Source: GCA-2748575 sp965222725
GTDB lineage: Bacteria; Pseudomonadota; Gammaproteobacteria; Pseudomonadales; Ketobacteraceae
Length of the DNA: 64,000 bases
Reading direction: 5' to 3'
Assembly (NCBI GenBank): GCA_965222725.1
Contig: OZ244969.1
Coordinates: forward strand, 868,001 to 932,000
The translations under genes were made by a program, and so were the position numbers. Position 1 is the stretch's first letter; the number at the start of each line of letters is the position of its first letter. Below, in pieces: positions 19,809 through 29,981 of the stretch. The notes below the pieces were generated by a model. That model was given only the letters and a program-made list of their open reading frames with translations. It ran no database searches and was not told the origin of the DNA.

Positions 19809-21155
19809 ATGAATCTTTTCAGATATCTCAGTATCTGCGTGGTACTGCTAACACCTTTTGTCTTGGGAGGTTGCGGGGCCGAAGAAGTTGAAGGTCTTTA
19901 TGTGGCACGAACCGCCGATGGCATGGAGTTAAAAATAAAACGCTATCGCCCCACACCCAATCACAATTACCGTAACGGCACGCCTGTTGTGTTAACACCG
20001 GGTATTACCCTTAACATTAACCAGTTTGATGTGCACACCCCCGAAGGCGCACGCCGGTATCGCTTTGAACTGCCTGCCGACGCACCCGCCTGGGCCAGAA
20101 ACGACCCCACCATTCAGCGGGACCCCATGAAGTATTTCAGCATGGCTCACTACCTGTATGAGCGGGGTTACGATGTGTGGATGGGTAATTACCGCGGCGT
20201 GGGCCGGGGTGATTTCAAAAGCGAACGTGGCCGCGCCAATACCAACCTGGATGTGTGGTGCGCCCTGGATTATCCGGCCATTGTGGAAACCGTGATTGCC
20301 ATGACCGGTAAAAAACCCGTGATTGGAGGCCACAGTACCGGCGGGCTTTGTGCTTACCTTTACCTGCAGGGCTACACCATGAACGCCAATGTGGTGAAAG
20401 GTGGTGTGTATCTGCCCCATGCATCGGCCAGTGCCATTGTAGCCGCATCCCGTAACGATAAAGTGGCCGGTTTCCTGGGCATTGATCCGGCGGGCACTCC
20501 AATTCTAGCCTATGAGTTCCTGCTGGATAATCCGTTGATATTCGGCATTCTCGGTTTCGATTTTTATGTGGACCTGGATACCATTCTGCCGACACTGATT
20601 CCGCTGTTACCTCCTGAAGTCACCTCCGGTGTGATTGATACGCTGTTTGATCTGATTGGTTTTGCCGCTGACAGTGCGCCCGGTTCACTACCACAGTGGG
20701 CTGATCTGTTTGGTGCTCTTGATTTCTGGAGCACAGAAAGCATGAACATGTACGTGGAGGATTTTCATGCCCGACTGGCGTTTTCCAGTTTTTATCTGGG
20801 AGGCTTTTCCCAGTATGCCGACTGGGGTGTGAACGGTGTGTTCCGGGAACACTGGCAGAACGGTTTCTTTAATACTCTGGTGGCCATGCCACCGGACCCG
20901 TCTCCTAATGATGGTTACTATTACTTTGCCGATAACATGTCGCGTATGACTGTGCCGGCGTTTTCGGTTTTCTCTGAATCATCCGGCCTGGTGGATACTC
21001 AGACGATGCTGGGTATTCTCTACGACGGTAAAACCCATCACCCGAAAGATGACTGGATTGAAGTACCCAATACCGGCCATATTGACGTGGTAAACGGTGA
21101 CTATGCACCTACCGTTTCCTTCCCTGCCATGGCCGACTGGCTTGATCAGTTGTAG
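19809..21155 (+). CDS. Lipoprotein alpha/beta hydrolase
   Basis: A 448-residue lipoprotein esterase/lipase-like enzyme. The signal peptide ends in the lipobox LGGC (Cys22). The fold resembles acid-lipase-like hydrolases: PVVLTPGITLN in the oxyanion region, then WMGNYRGVGRGD. The nucleophile Ser176 sits in GGHSTGG. Late SESSGLVD and PNTGHIDVVNG segments provide the acid and histidine. It probably acts on an ester or lipid in the periplasm or at the cell surface. It stands alone, with a good terminator 29 bases after the stop. It could supply substrates to the adjacent oxidative genes; that is inference. Confidence 0.87.
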   Translation: MNLFRYLSICVVLLTPFVLGGCGAEEVEGLYVARTADGMELKIKRYRPTPNHNYRNGTPVVLTPGITLNINQFDVHTPEGARRYRFELPADAPAWARNDPTIQRDPMKYFSMAHYLYERGYDVWMGNYRGVGRGDFKSERGRANTNLDVWCALDYPAIVETVIAMTGKKPVIGGHSTGGLCAYLYLQGYTMNANVVKGGVYLPHASASAIVAASRNDKVAGFLGIDPAGTPILAYEFLLDNPLIFGILGFDFYVDLDTILPTLIPLLPPEVTSGVIDTLFDLIGFAADSAPGSLPQWADLFGALDFWSTESMNMYVEDFHARLAFSSFYLGGFSQYADWGVNGVFREHWQNGFFNTLVAMPPDPSPNDGYYYFADNMSRMTVPAFSVFSESSGLVDTQTMLGILYDGKTHHPKDDWIEVPNTGHIDVVNGDYAPTVSFPAMADWLDQL

Positions 21156-21183
21156 GAAACCAGGTTAACCGCAACCTCAAAAT

Positions 21184-21215
21184 AAAAAGGGCCGCCCGAT
21201 GGGGTGGCCCTTTTT
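21184..21215 (+). terminator. Rho-independent terminator
   Basis: AAAAAGGGCCGCCC pairs with GGGGTGGCCCTTTTT around a short loop, with A- and T-runs on both sides, so it can work in both directions. It ends the hydrolase transcript and may also end that of the convergent aldehyde dehydrogenase. Confidence 0.9.
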
Positions 21216-21270
21216 ATTACAGGTGGTATCTATTGGTTATGATCAGGTAGTAATGATCAAGTAGTGCTGA

Positions 21271-22695
21271 TCAGGCCACGCCGAGAATGGATTTTATTTC
21301 CAGGAATTCCTCAAATCCCTGCTCACCCCACTCACGGCCGTTACCTGACTGCTTGTAACCACCAAAAGGCATTTTAAAATCCGGCGGCACACCATTGAGG
21401 TGAACGTTACCACTGCGAATGCGCTTCGCTACTTTTATTGCCCGGTTATTATCAGAGGAAGACACATAACCGCTCAGACCATAAAGAGTATCGTTGGCAA
21501 TACGGATAGCATCTTCTTCATCCTGATAGGGGAGGATGGATAAGACCGGCCCAAAGATTTCTTCACGGGCAATGGTCATATCATTGCTGACATTGGCAAA
21601 GATGGTGGGCTTGACAAAATAACCCTTTTCCAACCCTTCCGGCTTACCGGGGCCACCGGCCACCAGCGTGGCACCTTCATCAATACCTTTCTGAATCAGT
21701 CCCTGAATTTTATTGAACTGGGCTTCGCTGACCACCGGGCCCATGTGCGTATTCTCATCCTGGGGGTCACCCACCACCACTTGTTCGGCAACCGCTTTTG
21801 CAATCGCAATCACCTCATCCATTTTACTGGCAGGCACCAGCATCCGCGTCGGCGCGTTACAGGACTGGCCACTGTTCTGGAAACAGGTACGCACGCCACC
21901 GGCAACCGCCGCTTCCCAATCCACATCATCCAGCAGGATATTGGCAGACTTGCCACCCAGTTCCTGGGCGACACGCTTGACGGTATCTGCAGCATTTTTT
22001 GCGATAGTGACACCCGCCCGGGTGGAACCGGTAAAGGACACCATATCCACATCCGGGTGACTTGTCAGGGCATTGCCCACTGTAGCGCCATCGCCGTTCA
22101 CTAGATTAAACACCCCTTTGGGCACACCGGCTTCGTCCAGAATTTTGGCAAACAGATAAGCATCCAGTGGCGCGATTTCACTGGGCTTTAATACCATGGT
22201 GCAACCGGCAGCCAGGGCTGGAATCACTTTGCAGGCAATCTGGTTAATGGGCCAGTTCCATGGAGTGATCAATGCACATACCCCCACCGGCTCCTTGACC
22301 AGCAGGTTATTGCCACGGGATTCTTCGAACTGGTAATCCTTGAGTAACTCAATACCGTTAATGATATGGCCCAAACCGGCAGGTGCCTGGGCGGTGGATG
22401 CCAGTTTCATGGGAGCACCCATTTCACTGGAAATCAGGGTGGCCATTTCGGGAAGACGCGCCTGGTAAATTTCCATGATGGATTGCAATAATGCCAAACG
22501 CTCATCACGAGACGTTAAGGAATAGGTTGCGAAAGCTTCCTTGGCTGCGGCGACAGCTCTGTCCACATCCTCGCTGGAACCCAGCACAATCCGCCCGATA
22601 ACTTCTTCGGTAGCGGGATTAATCACATCCATGGTTTTATCTGAAGCGGGTTCCACCCATTCGCCATTGATATAAAACTTGATAAATTCGTGCAT
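21271..22695 (-). CDS. NAD(P)-dependent aldehyde dehydrogenase
   Basis: A 474-residue enzyme of the classic ALDH superfamily that oxidises an aldehyde to its acid. The general base is Glu245 in QELGGKS and the catalytic cysteine is Cys279 in NSGQSCNAP. ITPWNWP, FTGSTRAG and the C-terminal PFGGYKQSGNGREWG are all present. A very strong ribosome site (AGGAGGAG) precedes the ATG. The closest named relatives are broad-specificity dehydrogenases of aliphatic or aromatic aldehydes; the substrate is not readable. It is a single-gene unit convergent with the lipoprotein hydrolase. Confidence 0.93.
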   Translation of the reverse strand: MHEFIKFYINGEWVEPASDKTMDVINPATEEVIGRIVLGSSEDVDRAVAAAKEAFATYSLTSRDERLALLQSIMEIYQARLPEMATLISSEMGAPMKLASTAQAPAGLGHIINGIELLKDYQFEESRGNNLLVKEPVGVCALITPWNWPINQIACKVIPALAAGCTMVLKPSEIAPLDAYLFAKILDEAGVPKGVFNLVNGDGATVGNALTSHPDVDMVSFTGSTRAGVTIAKNAADTVKRVAQELGGKSANILLDDVDWEAAVAGGVRTCFQNSGQSCNAPTRMLVPASKMDEVIAIAKAVAEQVVVGDPQDENTHMGPVVSEAQFNKIQGLIQKGIDEGATLVAGGPGKPEGLEKGYFVKPTIFANVSNDMTIAREEIFGPVLSILPYQDEEDAIRIANDTLYGLSGYVSSSDNNRAIKVAKRIRSGNVHLNGVPPDFKMPFGGYKQSGNGREWGEQGFEEFLEIKSILGVA

Positions 22696-23090
22696 AAATT
22701 TCTCCTCCTCTGAAGTCCTGATCCGGTATCCGGCAAGCTAAAAGGATAAGCCGCAACAAGTTTGATGACGAGCCGTTTTTTTAAGAATGGCCATTTCAGC
22801 AGTTCAGTTAGCGCAAATGGCGGGGTGTTACTCTGCTCACTGTTTTGTAATTGTTGCAAATTCCCGGAAATTTAACCCGGCCACTTCACCGCACCACGCG
22901 ATAAATCCATGCGGCTCTGCCAGCCATTCGCTGAACCGCCTGACCAAAGACAACAAAAAACCCAGTAAAAACATTTACTTGCAAACATCAAATCAAGCCC
23001 GGTGCACATTGGCACAGGAACTGCTGAACTTATCGGGCGCGTACAATGTTCGCCGTTCCAATAAGAGTCAATGCTCACCATGAGTTTACT
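22696..23090. other. Divergent intergenic region, no gene seen
   Basis: These 395 bases lie between the divergent aldehyde dehydrogenase and AI-2E-type transporter genes. Only low-quality short frames occur. I see the dehydrogenase's strong ribosome site at the left edge but no convincing hairpin, operator or RNA gene. Confidence 0.5.
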
Positions 23091-24242
23091 ATGAAGGATG
23101 ATTCATCGCAGTCTCACAACAAGCTTTCTGTAACCCGGAACAGCAGCACTCAGCCAGAGAATCTGCAGCTGCTACACAAATGGGCGCTGTCACTGCTCAT
23201 TGTATCGCTCATTATTCACCTGCTGACCTTTGCCGAAGAACTGCTTGTTCCGATTACCTATGGATTTTTTCTGAGTTCCTTGCTGTTTCTTCCCACAAAA
23301 GCATTAAAGCTTATCCGTTTTCCGGAAATACTGGCGGCCTTTATTACGGTCAGTATTTTTGCCGCGTTAATTGCCGGTACGGTATATGTCAGTAAGGATC
23401 CCGCCTTTGATATGGCAACCCGAATTCCGGATATGCTGCGTTCCATCAAGCAGGAGTTCGTGGGCGTGACCAGCGAAATGAAAGTGGTGGCCAGTAACGC
23501 CGAGGAAATAAAAAAGGCGGTAGAGGATGTTGTTCAGCAGGGAAGCCGCAAAGAAAGCGCGCTGGTGGTGGTCGATGAGCAGCAGAAGAACCAGAGCATG
23601 GCCCATATTGCTGATGCGGCATCTACCTTTGTGCTGAGCCTGGTGGTGGCTTTCTTTTTTCTGGTGGGAGGAGATGTGCTCAGCAGAAATATCGGTTCAC
23701 TGTATCGCCACCGTGCCGACCGCATTAATTTTTATCGTTTTCAGCGGACCCTGCGGGAAACCCTTGCCCATTACCTGATGACCGTATGCGCCATCAACAC
23801 GCTCTTTGGCCTGATAACAGGTATCATCCTCTGGTGGTTTGAGGTAAACGACTATCAGATACTGGCCTGCGGTGCTGCATTGCTCCGATTTATTCCCTTT
23901 GCAGGGCAGATCGTGACACTTGCCGTTTTAACGACTGCTGTTTATTCCCAAACGGGTGACCTGTCTCTGGTACTGGTGCTGTTGTCCGTCATGGCAACGG
24001 TTATCTTTATTTTCGGAAACCTGATCGACCCCATCGTTCACGCCAGAAACCTGAAGCTGAATCCCATTGCCATTTTTTTATTTCTGTTGTTCTGGGGCTG
24101 GGTGTGGGGTATTGCCGGTGTATTCGTTGCTATTCCGACACTGGTGGGATTCGCCGTATTGTGTCGTTTTAGCAAAAGCCTGTATCCCTTGTATGCCGTC
24201 ATCTGTGTTGAAAGCCGGCCACCCAGAGCCAAGGTCATCTGA
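23091..24242 (+). CDS. AI-2E family transporter
   Basis: A 383-residue inner membrane protein. The frame opens at an ATG at 23046, but the one at 23091 fits better with the usual short hydrophilic N-terminus. About eight membrane segments are arranged as in the AI-2E/PerM family: two pairs near the start, a soluble segment (about residues 105-175), then the C-terminal bundle with LLRFIPFAGQIVTL and GNLIDPIVHARNLKLNPI, which match the family signature. Members export AI-2, act as Na+/H+ antiporters or have unknown cargo. It stands alone and faces the TRAP-binding-protein gene tail to tail. Confidence 0.88.
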   Translation: MKDDSSQSHNKLSVTRNSSTQPENLQLLHKWALSLLIVSLIIHLLTFAEELLVPITYGFFLSSLLFLPTKALKLIRFPEILAAFITVSIFAALIAGTVYVSKDPAFDMATRIPDMLRSIKQEFVGVTSEMKVVASNAEEIKKAVEDVVQQGSRKESALVVVDEQQKNQSMAHIADAASTFVLSLVVAFFFLVGGDVLSRNIGSLYRHRADRINFYRFQRTLRETLAHYLMTVCAINTLFGLITGIILWWFEVNDYQILACGAALLRFIPFAGQIVTLAVLTTAVYSQTGDLSLVLVLLSVMATVIFIFGNLIDPIVHARNLKLNPIAIFLFLLFWGWVWGIAGVFVAIPTLVGFAVLCRFSKSLYPLYAVICVESRPPRAKVI

Positions 24243-24249
24243 TCATGAC

Positions 24250-24280
24250 GGGCTTTCCTGCGCACTCACAGGGAAAGCCC
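24250..24280. terminator. Hairpin between convergent genes, probable weak terminator
   Basis: GGGCTTTCCTG (24250-24260) pairs with CAGGGAAAGCCC (24269-24280) with one bulged base. No T-run follows, so termination would be weak or Rho-assisted. It sits between two convergent genes. Confidence 0.5.
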
Positions 24281-24302
24281 CACCGAACAAGCGACCAGCC
24301 AC

Positions 24303-25418
24303 TCACATATCGCGGGTTTGTATATAGGCTTCTTCAGAGATCTTCGTATAGGGAATCACATCCTCACTAAACGCCTTGAAGGACTCATACACTCTTTTGG
24401 CGTTGTCATCGTTCGCAATGGTTTCTGCGATCACCTCTTGTGAGGCCTGTTTCAATGCGGCCAGCACCTCGTCGGGCAAGCGGCGCACTTCGGTACCGTG
24501 TTTTTCTTTCAGTTCTTTTAACGCAGCATTGTTGCGCGCCGTGTACTCATCCAGCATGTCCTGATTCACGGCACGGGCGGCGTAGGTGACAATGGCTTTA
24601 AGATCGTCCGGTAGTTTGTTCCATTCATCTTTGTTGATAATAAACTCCAGCATGGCACCGGGCTCATGCCAGCCGGGGTAATAATAATATTTGGCCGCTT
24701 TGTGCAGGCCGAACGTCAGATCATTGTAGGGGCCTACCCATTCGGTGGCATCAATGGAACCGGTTTGCAGGGAGGTAAATAATTCACCGCCAGGCAAGGT
24801 AACGGGAATACCACCCAGGCGCTGCAAGACTTCGCCGGCCAACCCGGGTATCCGCATCTTTAACCCTTTAAGATCATCAACACTGTTGATTTCCTTGTTG
24901 AACCAGCCGGCCATTTGCACGCCGGTACTGCCGCCAGCAAAGGGTACCAGATTAAACTGGTCATACAGGTCACGCCACAGCTCCAGGCCACCGCCGTAAT
25001 GCAGCCATCCATTCATTTCCTGCGCAGTCAAACCAAAAGGCACAGCGGTAAAAAACTGGGCGGCCGGCGTTTTGCCTTTCCAGTAATAGGCAGCACCATG
25101 CCCCATTTCAGCCGCACCACGGGAAACAGAGTCGAACACTTCCATGGCCGGTACCAGCTCCTTGGCACCAAACACTTTGACTTTCAGGCGGCCATTGCTC
25201 ATTTCATTGACGGCTTTGGCAAAATTTTCCGGCGCCGTGCCCAGCCCGGGAAAATGTTTTGGCCAGGTAGTTACCAGTTTCCATTCAAAGGTTTGTTCCG
25301 GTGCTGTGGCACTGTCTGCCCCCGCCGGGTTATCACAATCCTTTGAGCAACTGGTGATGGCAACCATCAGCAGCAATGCCGTTAAACCTGTTCCCAGTTT
25401 CTGCAACCACGTCCCCAT
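24303..25418 (-). CDS. dctP: TRAP transporter solute-binding protein (DctP family), orphan
   Basis: A 371-residue lipoprotein-type binding protein. The signal ends VAITSC, giving a lipidated Cys24. The mature chain shows the DctP layout: EWKLVTTWPKHFPGLG, then GRLKVKVFGAKELVPAMEVFD, the conserved Arg in LKMRIPGLAGEV, and ATEWVGPYNDL. The WPK/alpha-keto acid-like subclass is plausible (substrates such as pyruvate or other oxo-acids), but this is not certain. No DctQ or DctM membrane subunits are nearby, which is unusual because they are normally adjacent. A good ribosome site (AGGAG) is present. Confidence 0.9.
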   Translation of the reverse strand: MGTWLQKLGTGLTALLLMVAITSCSKDCDNPAGADSATAPEQTFEWKLVTTWPKHFPGLGTAPENFAKAVNEMSNGRLKVKVFGAKELVPAMEVFDSVSRGAAEMGHGAAYYWKGKTPAAQFFTAVPFGLTAQEMNGWLHYGGGLELWRDLYDQFNLVPFAGGSTGVQMAGWFNKEINSVDDLKGLKMRIPGLAGEVLQRLGGIPVTLPGGELFTSLQTGSIDATEWVGPYNDLTFGLHKAAKYYYYPGWHEPGAMLEFIINKDEWNKLPDDLKAIVTYAARAVNQDMLDEYTARNNAALKELKEKHGTEVRRLPDEVLAALKQASQEVIAETIANDDNAKRVYESFKAFSEDVIPYTKISEEAYIQTRDM

Positions 25419-25482
25419 GGTGAACTCCTTCGTTTTTTTCAGTAGCCTGATTTTAAAATTGTTTATGTAACATTGTTGTTGG

Positions 25483-27651
25483 TTATATCACTTCCAGTTT
25501 GGCGTACTGTGCCACTAATCGCTTTTCACCCACATCGTCAAACATGACCTGAACCTGAGCTGAACCGCCCTGCCCTTCAATACGCAGCACTACGCCTTCA
25601 CCGAATTTTTTATGCAGCACCCGTTGCCCCAGATTATAGGGAAGACCACTGCCCACACTGGCCCAGGTGGCTTTGGCTTTCGGCTTGGGTGTGTTGAAGG
25701 AAACCGGCCGGGTAACGGAGGCATTTAATCTGACCTCCTGCAAACAGTCCGGTGGAATTTCCCGGATAAAACGCGACGGCGGATTCATGCTTTCACTGCC
25801 GAACATGCGGCGGCTTTCCGCATGGGTAATAAAGAGTTTTTCCTTGGCGCGGGTAATACCGACATAACAAAGGCGGCGCTCTTCTTCCAGCCTGCCCGGC
25901 TCTTCGGCCGACTGACGGGCCGGAAACAGGCCTTCTTCCACACCATTCAAAAACACGATGGGAAACTCCAGGCCTTTGGCGGCATGCAATGTCATTAACT
26001 GTACCGCGTCCTGCACATCATCCGCCTGGTTTTCACCAGCCTCCAGCGCCGCATGATCCAGAAAATCAAACAGGGTGGCGGATTCGTTTTCATCACTGCT
26101 GAACTCCTGAGTGGCGGCAATCAGTTCCTGCAGGTTTTCCACCCTGGACTGGGCCTTTTCACCTTTTTCATTTTTATGGAAATCCATAATGCCCGACTGG
26201 TGAATCACATAATCCGCCTGCTCGCTGAGGCAAAAGGCACGGGTGTCCTGATCCAGCTTTTCCACCAGCGCCATAAAGTCCCGCAGATTATTGGCCGCTC
26301 TGGCGGGCAGCAACTTGTGGCTGAGCATTTCCAGGCAGCTTTCCCAGAGAGATTGTTTGCGCTCCCGGGCCAGCTGACGGATCTTGTCCACGGTTTTATC
26401 GCCAATGCCACGGGTGGGCGTGTTGATCACCCGCTCAAAGGCCGCATCGTCGTGGCGATGGCAGATCAGCCGCAGATAGGCCAGGGCGTTTTTGACTTCC
26501 AGGCGATCAAAGAATTTATGACCACCATAAATACGATAGGGAACACCGGCTCTGATCAGAGCCTCTTCCAGCACCCGGGACTGGGCATTGGAACGGTATA
26601 AAATGGCGACATCGCTGCGCTGATAGTCTTCCTTTATATAGCTTTCGATGCGTTCTACCGTAAAACGGGCTTCATCCACTTCATTAAAGCCACTGTAAAG
26701 GGAGATGGGATCGCCGTTGGGGCCATCGGTCCAGAGGTTCTTGCCCAAGCGGCCGCCATTGTTGGTAATCACTCCATTGGCGGCTTTCAGGATGGTGGCG
26801 GTAGAACGGTAGTTTTGCTCCAGCCGCACGATTTCGGCGCCGCCAAAGTCATCACTGAAACTCTGAATATTCTCGATGCGGGCACCACGCCAGCCATAAA
26901 TGGACTGATCATCATCCCCTACGATAGTGATATCTGAGGATTTGCCCGCCAGCACCCGTAACCAGGCGTACTGCACGGCATTGGTGTCCTGAAACTCGTC
27001 CACCAGCAAATGGCGGAAGCGCTGCTGGTAGTGGGCCAGCAGATTGGGCTTTTGCAGCCAGAGTTCATGGGAGCGCAGCAACAGCTCGGCAAAATCCACC
27101 ATACCGCCCCGGTCGCAGGCCTCCTGGTACTGCTGGTACACCTCCACCCACACCCGTTCCAGCGGGTCATTGCGGTGATCGATATGTTTTGCGCGGCGGC
27201 CTTCATCCTTCTGCTGGTTGATATACCACTGCAGTTGCTTGGGGGGAAAACGACTTTCATCCAGATCCAGAGAGCGGACTATCCGCTTGATCATGCGCAG
27301 CTGATCATCCTGATCCAGGATCTGAAAATTCTCCGGCAGGCCGGCATCATGCCAGTGAGTACGCAGCAGCCGATGGGCAATGCCATGGAAAGTGCCCACC
27401 CACATAGCGCCCAGGGGTCGCTTGAGCAGATCTTCGATGCGGTGGCGCATTTCGGCCGCCGCCTTGTTGGTAAAGGTCACCGCCAGAATATTATGGGGCG
27501 CCAGCCCCTGATTCTGGATAAGCCAGGCAATACGGTGCACCAGCACCCGGGTTTTGCCGGAACCGGCGCCAGCCAGAACCAGTAATCGGGGGGATTCGGA
27601 GCACACCGCCTGTTGCTGGGCGGGATTCAGCTGATTAATAAGTGCATTCAC
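25483..27651 (-). CDS. uvrD: DNA helicase II
   Basis: A 722-residue superfamily 1A helicase, the same length as E. coli UvrD. It unwinds DNA 3' to 5' in nucleotide excision and mismatch repair. Visible motifs: LAGAGSGKT (Walker A, about 26-34), AVTFTNKAAAEMR, VDEFQDTN (Walker B), GDDDQSIYGWRGA, EQNYRSTATI, TLHAAKGLEFPIVFL and YVGITRAKEKLF. The C-terminal tail (LGQRVLHKKFGEGVV) is the UvrD/PcrA Tudor-like domain that contacts RNA polymerase. It is monocistronic. Nothing unusual was seen. Confidence 0.97.
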   Translation of the reverse strand: MNALINQLNPAQQQAVCSESPRLLVLAGAGSGKTRVLVHRIAWLIQNQGLAPHNILAVTFTNKAAAEMRHRIEDLLKRPLGAMWVGTFHGIAHRLLRTHWHDAGLPENFQILDQDDQLRMIKRIVRSLDLDESRFPPKQLQWYINQQKDEGRRAKHIDHRNDPLERVWVEVYQQYQEACDRGGMVDFAELLLRSHELWLQKPNLLAHYQQRFRHLLVDEFQDTNAVQYAWLRVLAGKSSDITIVGDDDQSIYGWRGARIENIQSFSDDFGGAEIVRLEQNYRSTATILKAANGVITNNGGRLGKNLWTDGPNGDPISLYSGFNEVDEARFTVERIESYIKEDYQRSDVAILYRSNAQSRVLEEALIRAGVPYRIYGGHKFFDRLEVKNALAYLRLICHRHDDAAFERVINTPTRGIGDKTVDKIRQLARERKQSLWESCLEMLSHKLLPARAANNLRDFMALVEKLDQDTRAFCLSEQADYVIHQSGIMDFHKNEKGEKAQSRVENLQELIAATQEFSSDENESATLFDFLDHAALEAGENQADDVQDAVQLMTLHAAKGLEFPIVFLNGVEEGLFPARQSAEEPGRLEEERRLCYVGITRAKEKLFITHAESRRMFGSESMNPPSRFIREIPPDCLQEVRLNASVTRPVSFNTPKPKAKATWASVGSGLPYNLGQRVLHKKFGEGVVLRIEGQGGSAQVQVMFDDVGEKRLVAQYAKLEVI

Positions 27652-27981
27652 GGGCGATCAGATACTTTTATAAGGTCTTTTACAGGGTCTGTTACAGATA
27701 CTTTCGGACTAGTCGGAAAGGCTTTATAGGGGAACACAGAACCCCTGAACGATCAACTGTACCTCATTGAAACCATTAATAACTTCGTTAATCTTTACCT
27801 GCCTAAAGATTTTCCTAACAAAATTACCATTATTCAAAAATTCATCCTATAGTTTGTCTAAACTGCCGTGCATTTTTGCGCCCGAGTTTCAGGCGATCTT
27901 TTCAGCGGCGGCCCTGATTCGAAAACTCGCATTATTACTTAGGGTTATAGAAAACAATCACCAAAACGGAGTTTTACTCTA
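27652..27981. other. Intergenic promoter region of the DUF1302-DUF1329 operon
   Basis: These 330 bases separate divergent uvrD and the DUF1302 gene and are AT-rich. A perfect 8-6-8 inverted repeat, AATCTTTA/TAAAGATT (27790-27811), is a candidate operator. The DUF1302 gene has GGAG about 10 bases before its ATG, within a small GAGT/ACTC repeat. No gene is present. Confidence 0.55.
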
Positions 27982-29970
27982 ATGAGAAAACGAAACCCCT
28001 TTAAGGTAACAGCCCTGGCGGCGGCAGTAGCCTCCACGACGCTGCTTCCACTATCGGGACACGCCTATGAGACATCATTAGGCGATGTCAATGTTCAAAT
28101 TGATACGACCCTGTCGGTGGGCTTTGGTTGGCGCGCATCGGATATTGATTATGAAGGGGTTGGGCCTGCAAACGCTGCAGCTGCCGGAGAATCTGATTCG
28201 CACCGGCACAGCACGGGCTCACAGGATAATAGCAACCTGCTGAACAAAAAAGGGGAGACCTTCTCCGAATTATTCAAAGGTACAATAGACCTGGATTTGA
28301 CCTATCGGGACTACGGCGCCTTTTTCCGCGGTCGCTTCTGGTACGACCACCGGATAGTAAATGGCAAAGGTGGTAGTGACCGCCCAGCCTTTTACCCGGA
28401 TGACCCCTTGGAGCCAAACCCGAAACTGGGTCGGGGTGGTGAAATGCTCGATGCCTTTATTTGGGGTGACTTTTATGTTCAGGACATGCCTCTGAACATG
28501 CGACTGGGTAACCAGGTAATCAGCTGGGGTGAAGGTGTTTTCTTCCCCAATGGTATTAACACAATCAACCCGGTTGACGTAAATGCGCTGCTGGCACCAG
28601 GTGCGGCGGTAAAAGAGGCGCTGATACCTATCAAGGCTTTCTACGCCTCTCTGGGCGTAAATGAAAACCTTTCCATTGAAGCTTTCTACCAGTTCGAATG
28701 GGAAGAAACCCGCCTTCCGGGCTGTGGCACTTTCTATAGCACCACAGATCTAGTGGGTTATAAAGGCTGTGAAGGCGGATTTTATTCCTTCGGTGGTGAT
28801 ACAGGAGCTACCGTAGAAGTCGGGGGAATTCCTCTACCAGCCGAAACCTTCAGGCTCCCAAGGGGTGAGGATATCGAAGGTGACGATGATGGCCAGTACG
28901 GTCTGGCAGCACGCTACTATCTGGAAGCCCTGGAAATGGAACTGGCAGCCTACTATATACGCTACAATTCAAGGCTTCCCATGCTGAGTGGGCGTACACC
29001 GGATACGACTTTTTACCCCGGTCTACCCGCAGGCATTACCAGCCTGGAGCAAGTACGGGCACTCCTGATCGCAGGTGCACCAAATCCAAACAGCGCTTTT
29101 CTGATACCTGCCACACTGCTTCCATATTCCGAATACAATGTGGAATATCCCAACGATATTCAGCTTTTCGGTCTAAGCGCGAATACCACCTTTGATTTCG
29201 GATTACCCGGAGGCGCTACCTCTGTTTCAGCCGAGATCAGCGTACGCCAAGATCAACCCTTCCAGATTGAAGACGGGGTTTTGTTGGCAGGTTTGGTGGG
29301 CTTCCCCTCACAAATCTGCGCAGATGCATCCACGCCGTTTGATTGCTACTCTTCAGGGGCCTTTGAACAGGATCAATATGTAGCTGGCTATATTCGCGAG
29401 GACTACTATCAGGGCGAGATCGCCTTTATCCATTTCTTCGATCAGATATTAGGTGCCAATAGATGGACAACCGTATTGGATATTGGCTTTAGCTACTCTG
29501 ATATCCCTGATAAGGATGAAATGCTTCTCAACAGTAGCTACAACGCGGCACTGGCAACTCCTTGGTTCCCTGCACCAATAACAGTGGGTGTACCCGCTGC
29601 ATTGGGTGGCCAGTTGGACCTTTCAGACCCAGCAGTAGCAGGACTCATAGGCATTTCCTATGAAGATGAGTACTACCCAGACAAAGCCGCCTGGGGCTAC
29701 AAACTCCGCTTCTCCGGTGAATACGCCAACGTCTTCGCTGGTATCAACATGGTCCCGACCATCAGCTTCAGTCATGACGTGGCAGGCACAACACCGAGTC
29801 CGATAACCAACTTCCTGGAAGACAGGAAGTCCATCGGACTAACGGCTGAGTTCATTTATCAGAACATGTACAGCGTCAAGATCGGGTATACAGACTTTTT
29901 CGGAGCCGAGCCGTATAACCAGCTCGCCGATCGAGATTCCTATACCCTCAGCGCCAGCGTTTCATTTTAG
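27982..29970 (+). CDS. DUF1302 family outer membrane protein
   Basis: A 662-residue secreted protein with a signal peptide (about residues 1-28, ending SGHAYE). The mature start, TSLGDVNVQIDTTLSVGFGWR, and the repeated strands fit DUF1302, a family I take to be outer membrane beta-barrels. The protein ends TLSASVSF with a terminal Phe, supporting outer membrane insertion. It forms an operon with a DUF1329 gene 11 bases downstream; this pair recurs in many Proteobacteria, often near lipid, sterol or aromatic degradation genes and RND-type transporters. The function is not established; transport of hydrophobic compounds across the outer membrane is inferred. Confidence 0.88.
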   Translation: MRKRNPFKVTALAAAVASTTLLPLSGHAYETSLGDVNVQIDTTLSVGFGWRASDIDYEGVGPANAAAAGESDSHRHSTGSQDNSNLLNKKGETFSELFKGTIDLDLTYRDYGAFFRGRFWYDHRIVNGKGGSDRPAFYPDDPLEPNPKLGRGGEMLDAFIWGDFYVQDMPLNMRLGNQVISWGEGVFFPNGINTINPVDVNALLAPGAAVKEALIPIKAFYASLGVNENLSIEAFYQFEWEETRLPGCGTFYSTTDLVGYKGCEGGFYSFGGDTGATVEVGGIPLPAETFRLPRGEDIEGDDDGQYGLAARYYLEALEMELAAYYIRYNSRLPMLSGRTPDTTFYPGLPAGITSLEQVRALLIAGAPNPNSAFLIPATLLPYSEYNVEYPNDIQLFGLSANTTFDFGLPGGATSVSAEISVRQDQPFQIEDGVLLAGLVGFPSQICADASTPFDCYSSGAFEQDQYVAGYIREDYYQGEIAFIHFFDQILGANRWTTVLDIGFSYSDIPDKDEMLLNSSYNAALATPWFPAPITVGVPAALGGQLDLSDPAVAGLIGISYEDEYYPDKAAWGYKLRFSGEYANVFAGINMVPTISFSHDVAGTTPSPITNFLEDRKSIGLTAEFIYQNMYSVKIGYTDFFGAEPYNQLADRDSYTLSASVSF

Positions 29971-29981
29971 GTGGGGGGGAT

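Noticed and set aside
22787..23083. 98-residue frame between the aldehyde dehydrogenase and AI-2E-type transporter genes
   Set aside because: Low-complexity translation without a ribosome site or any familiar segment.
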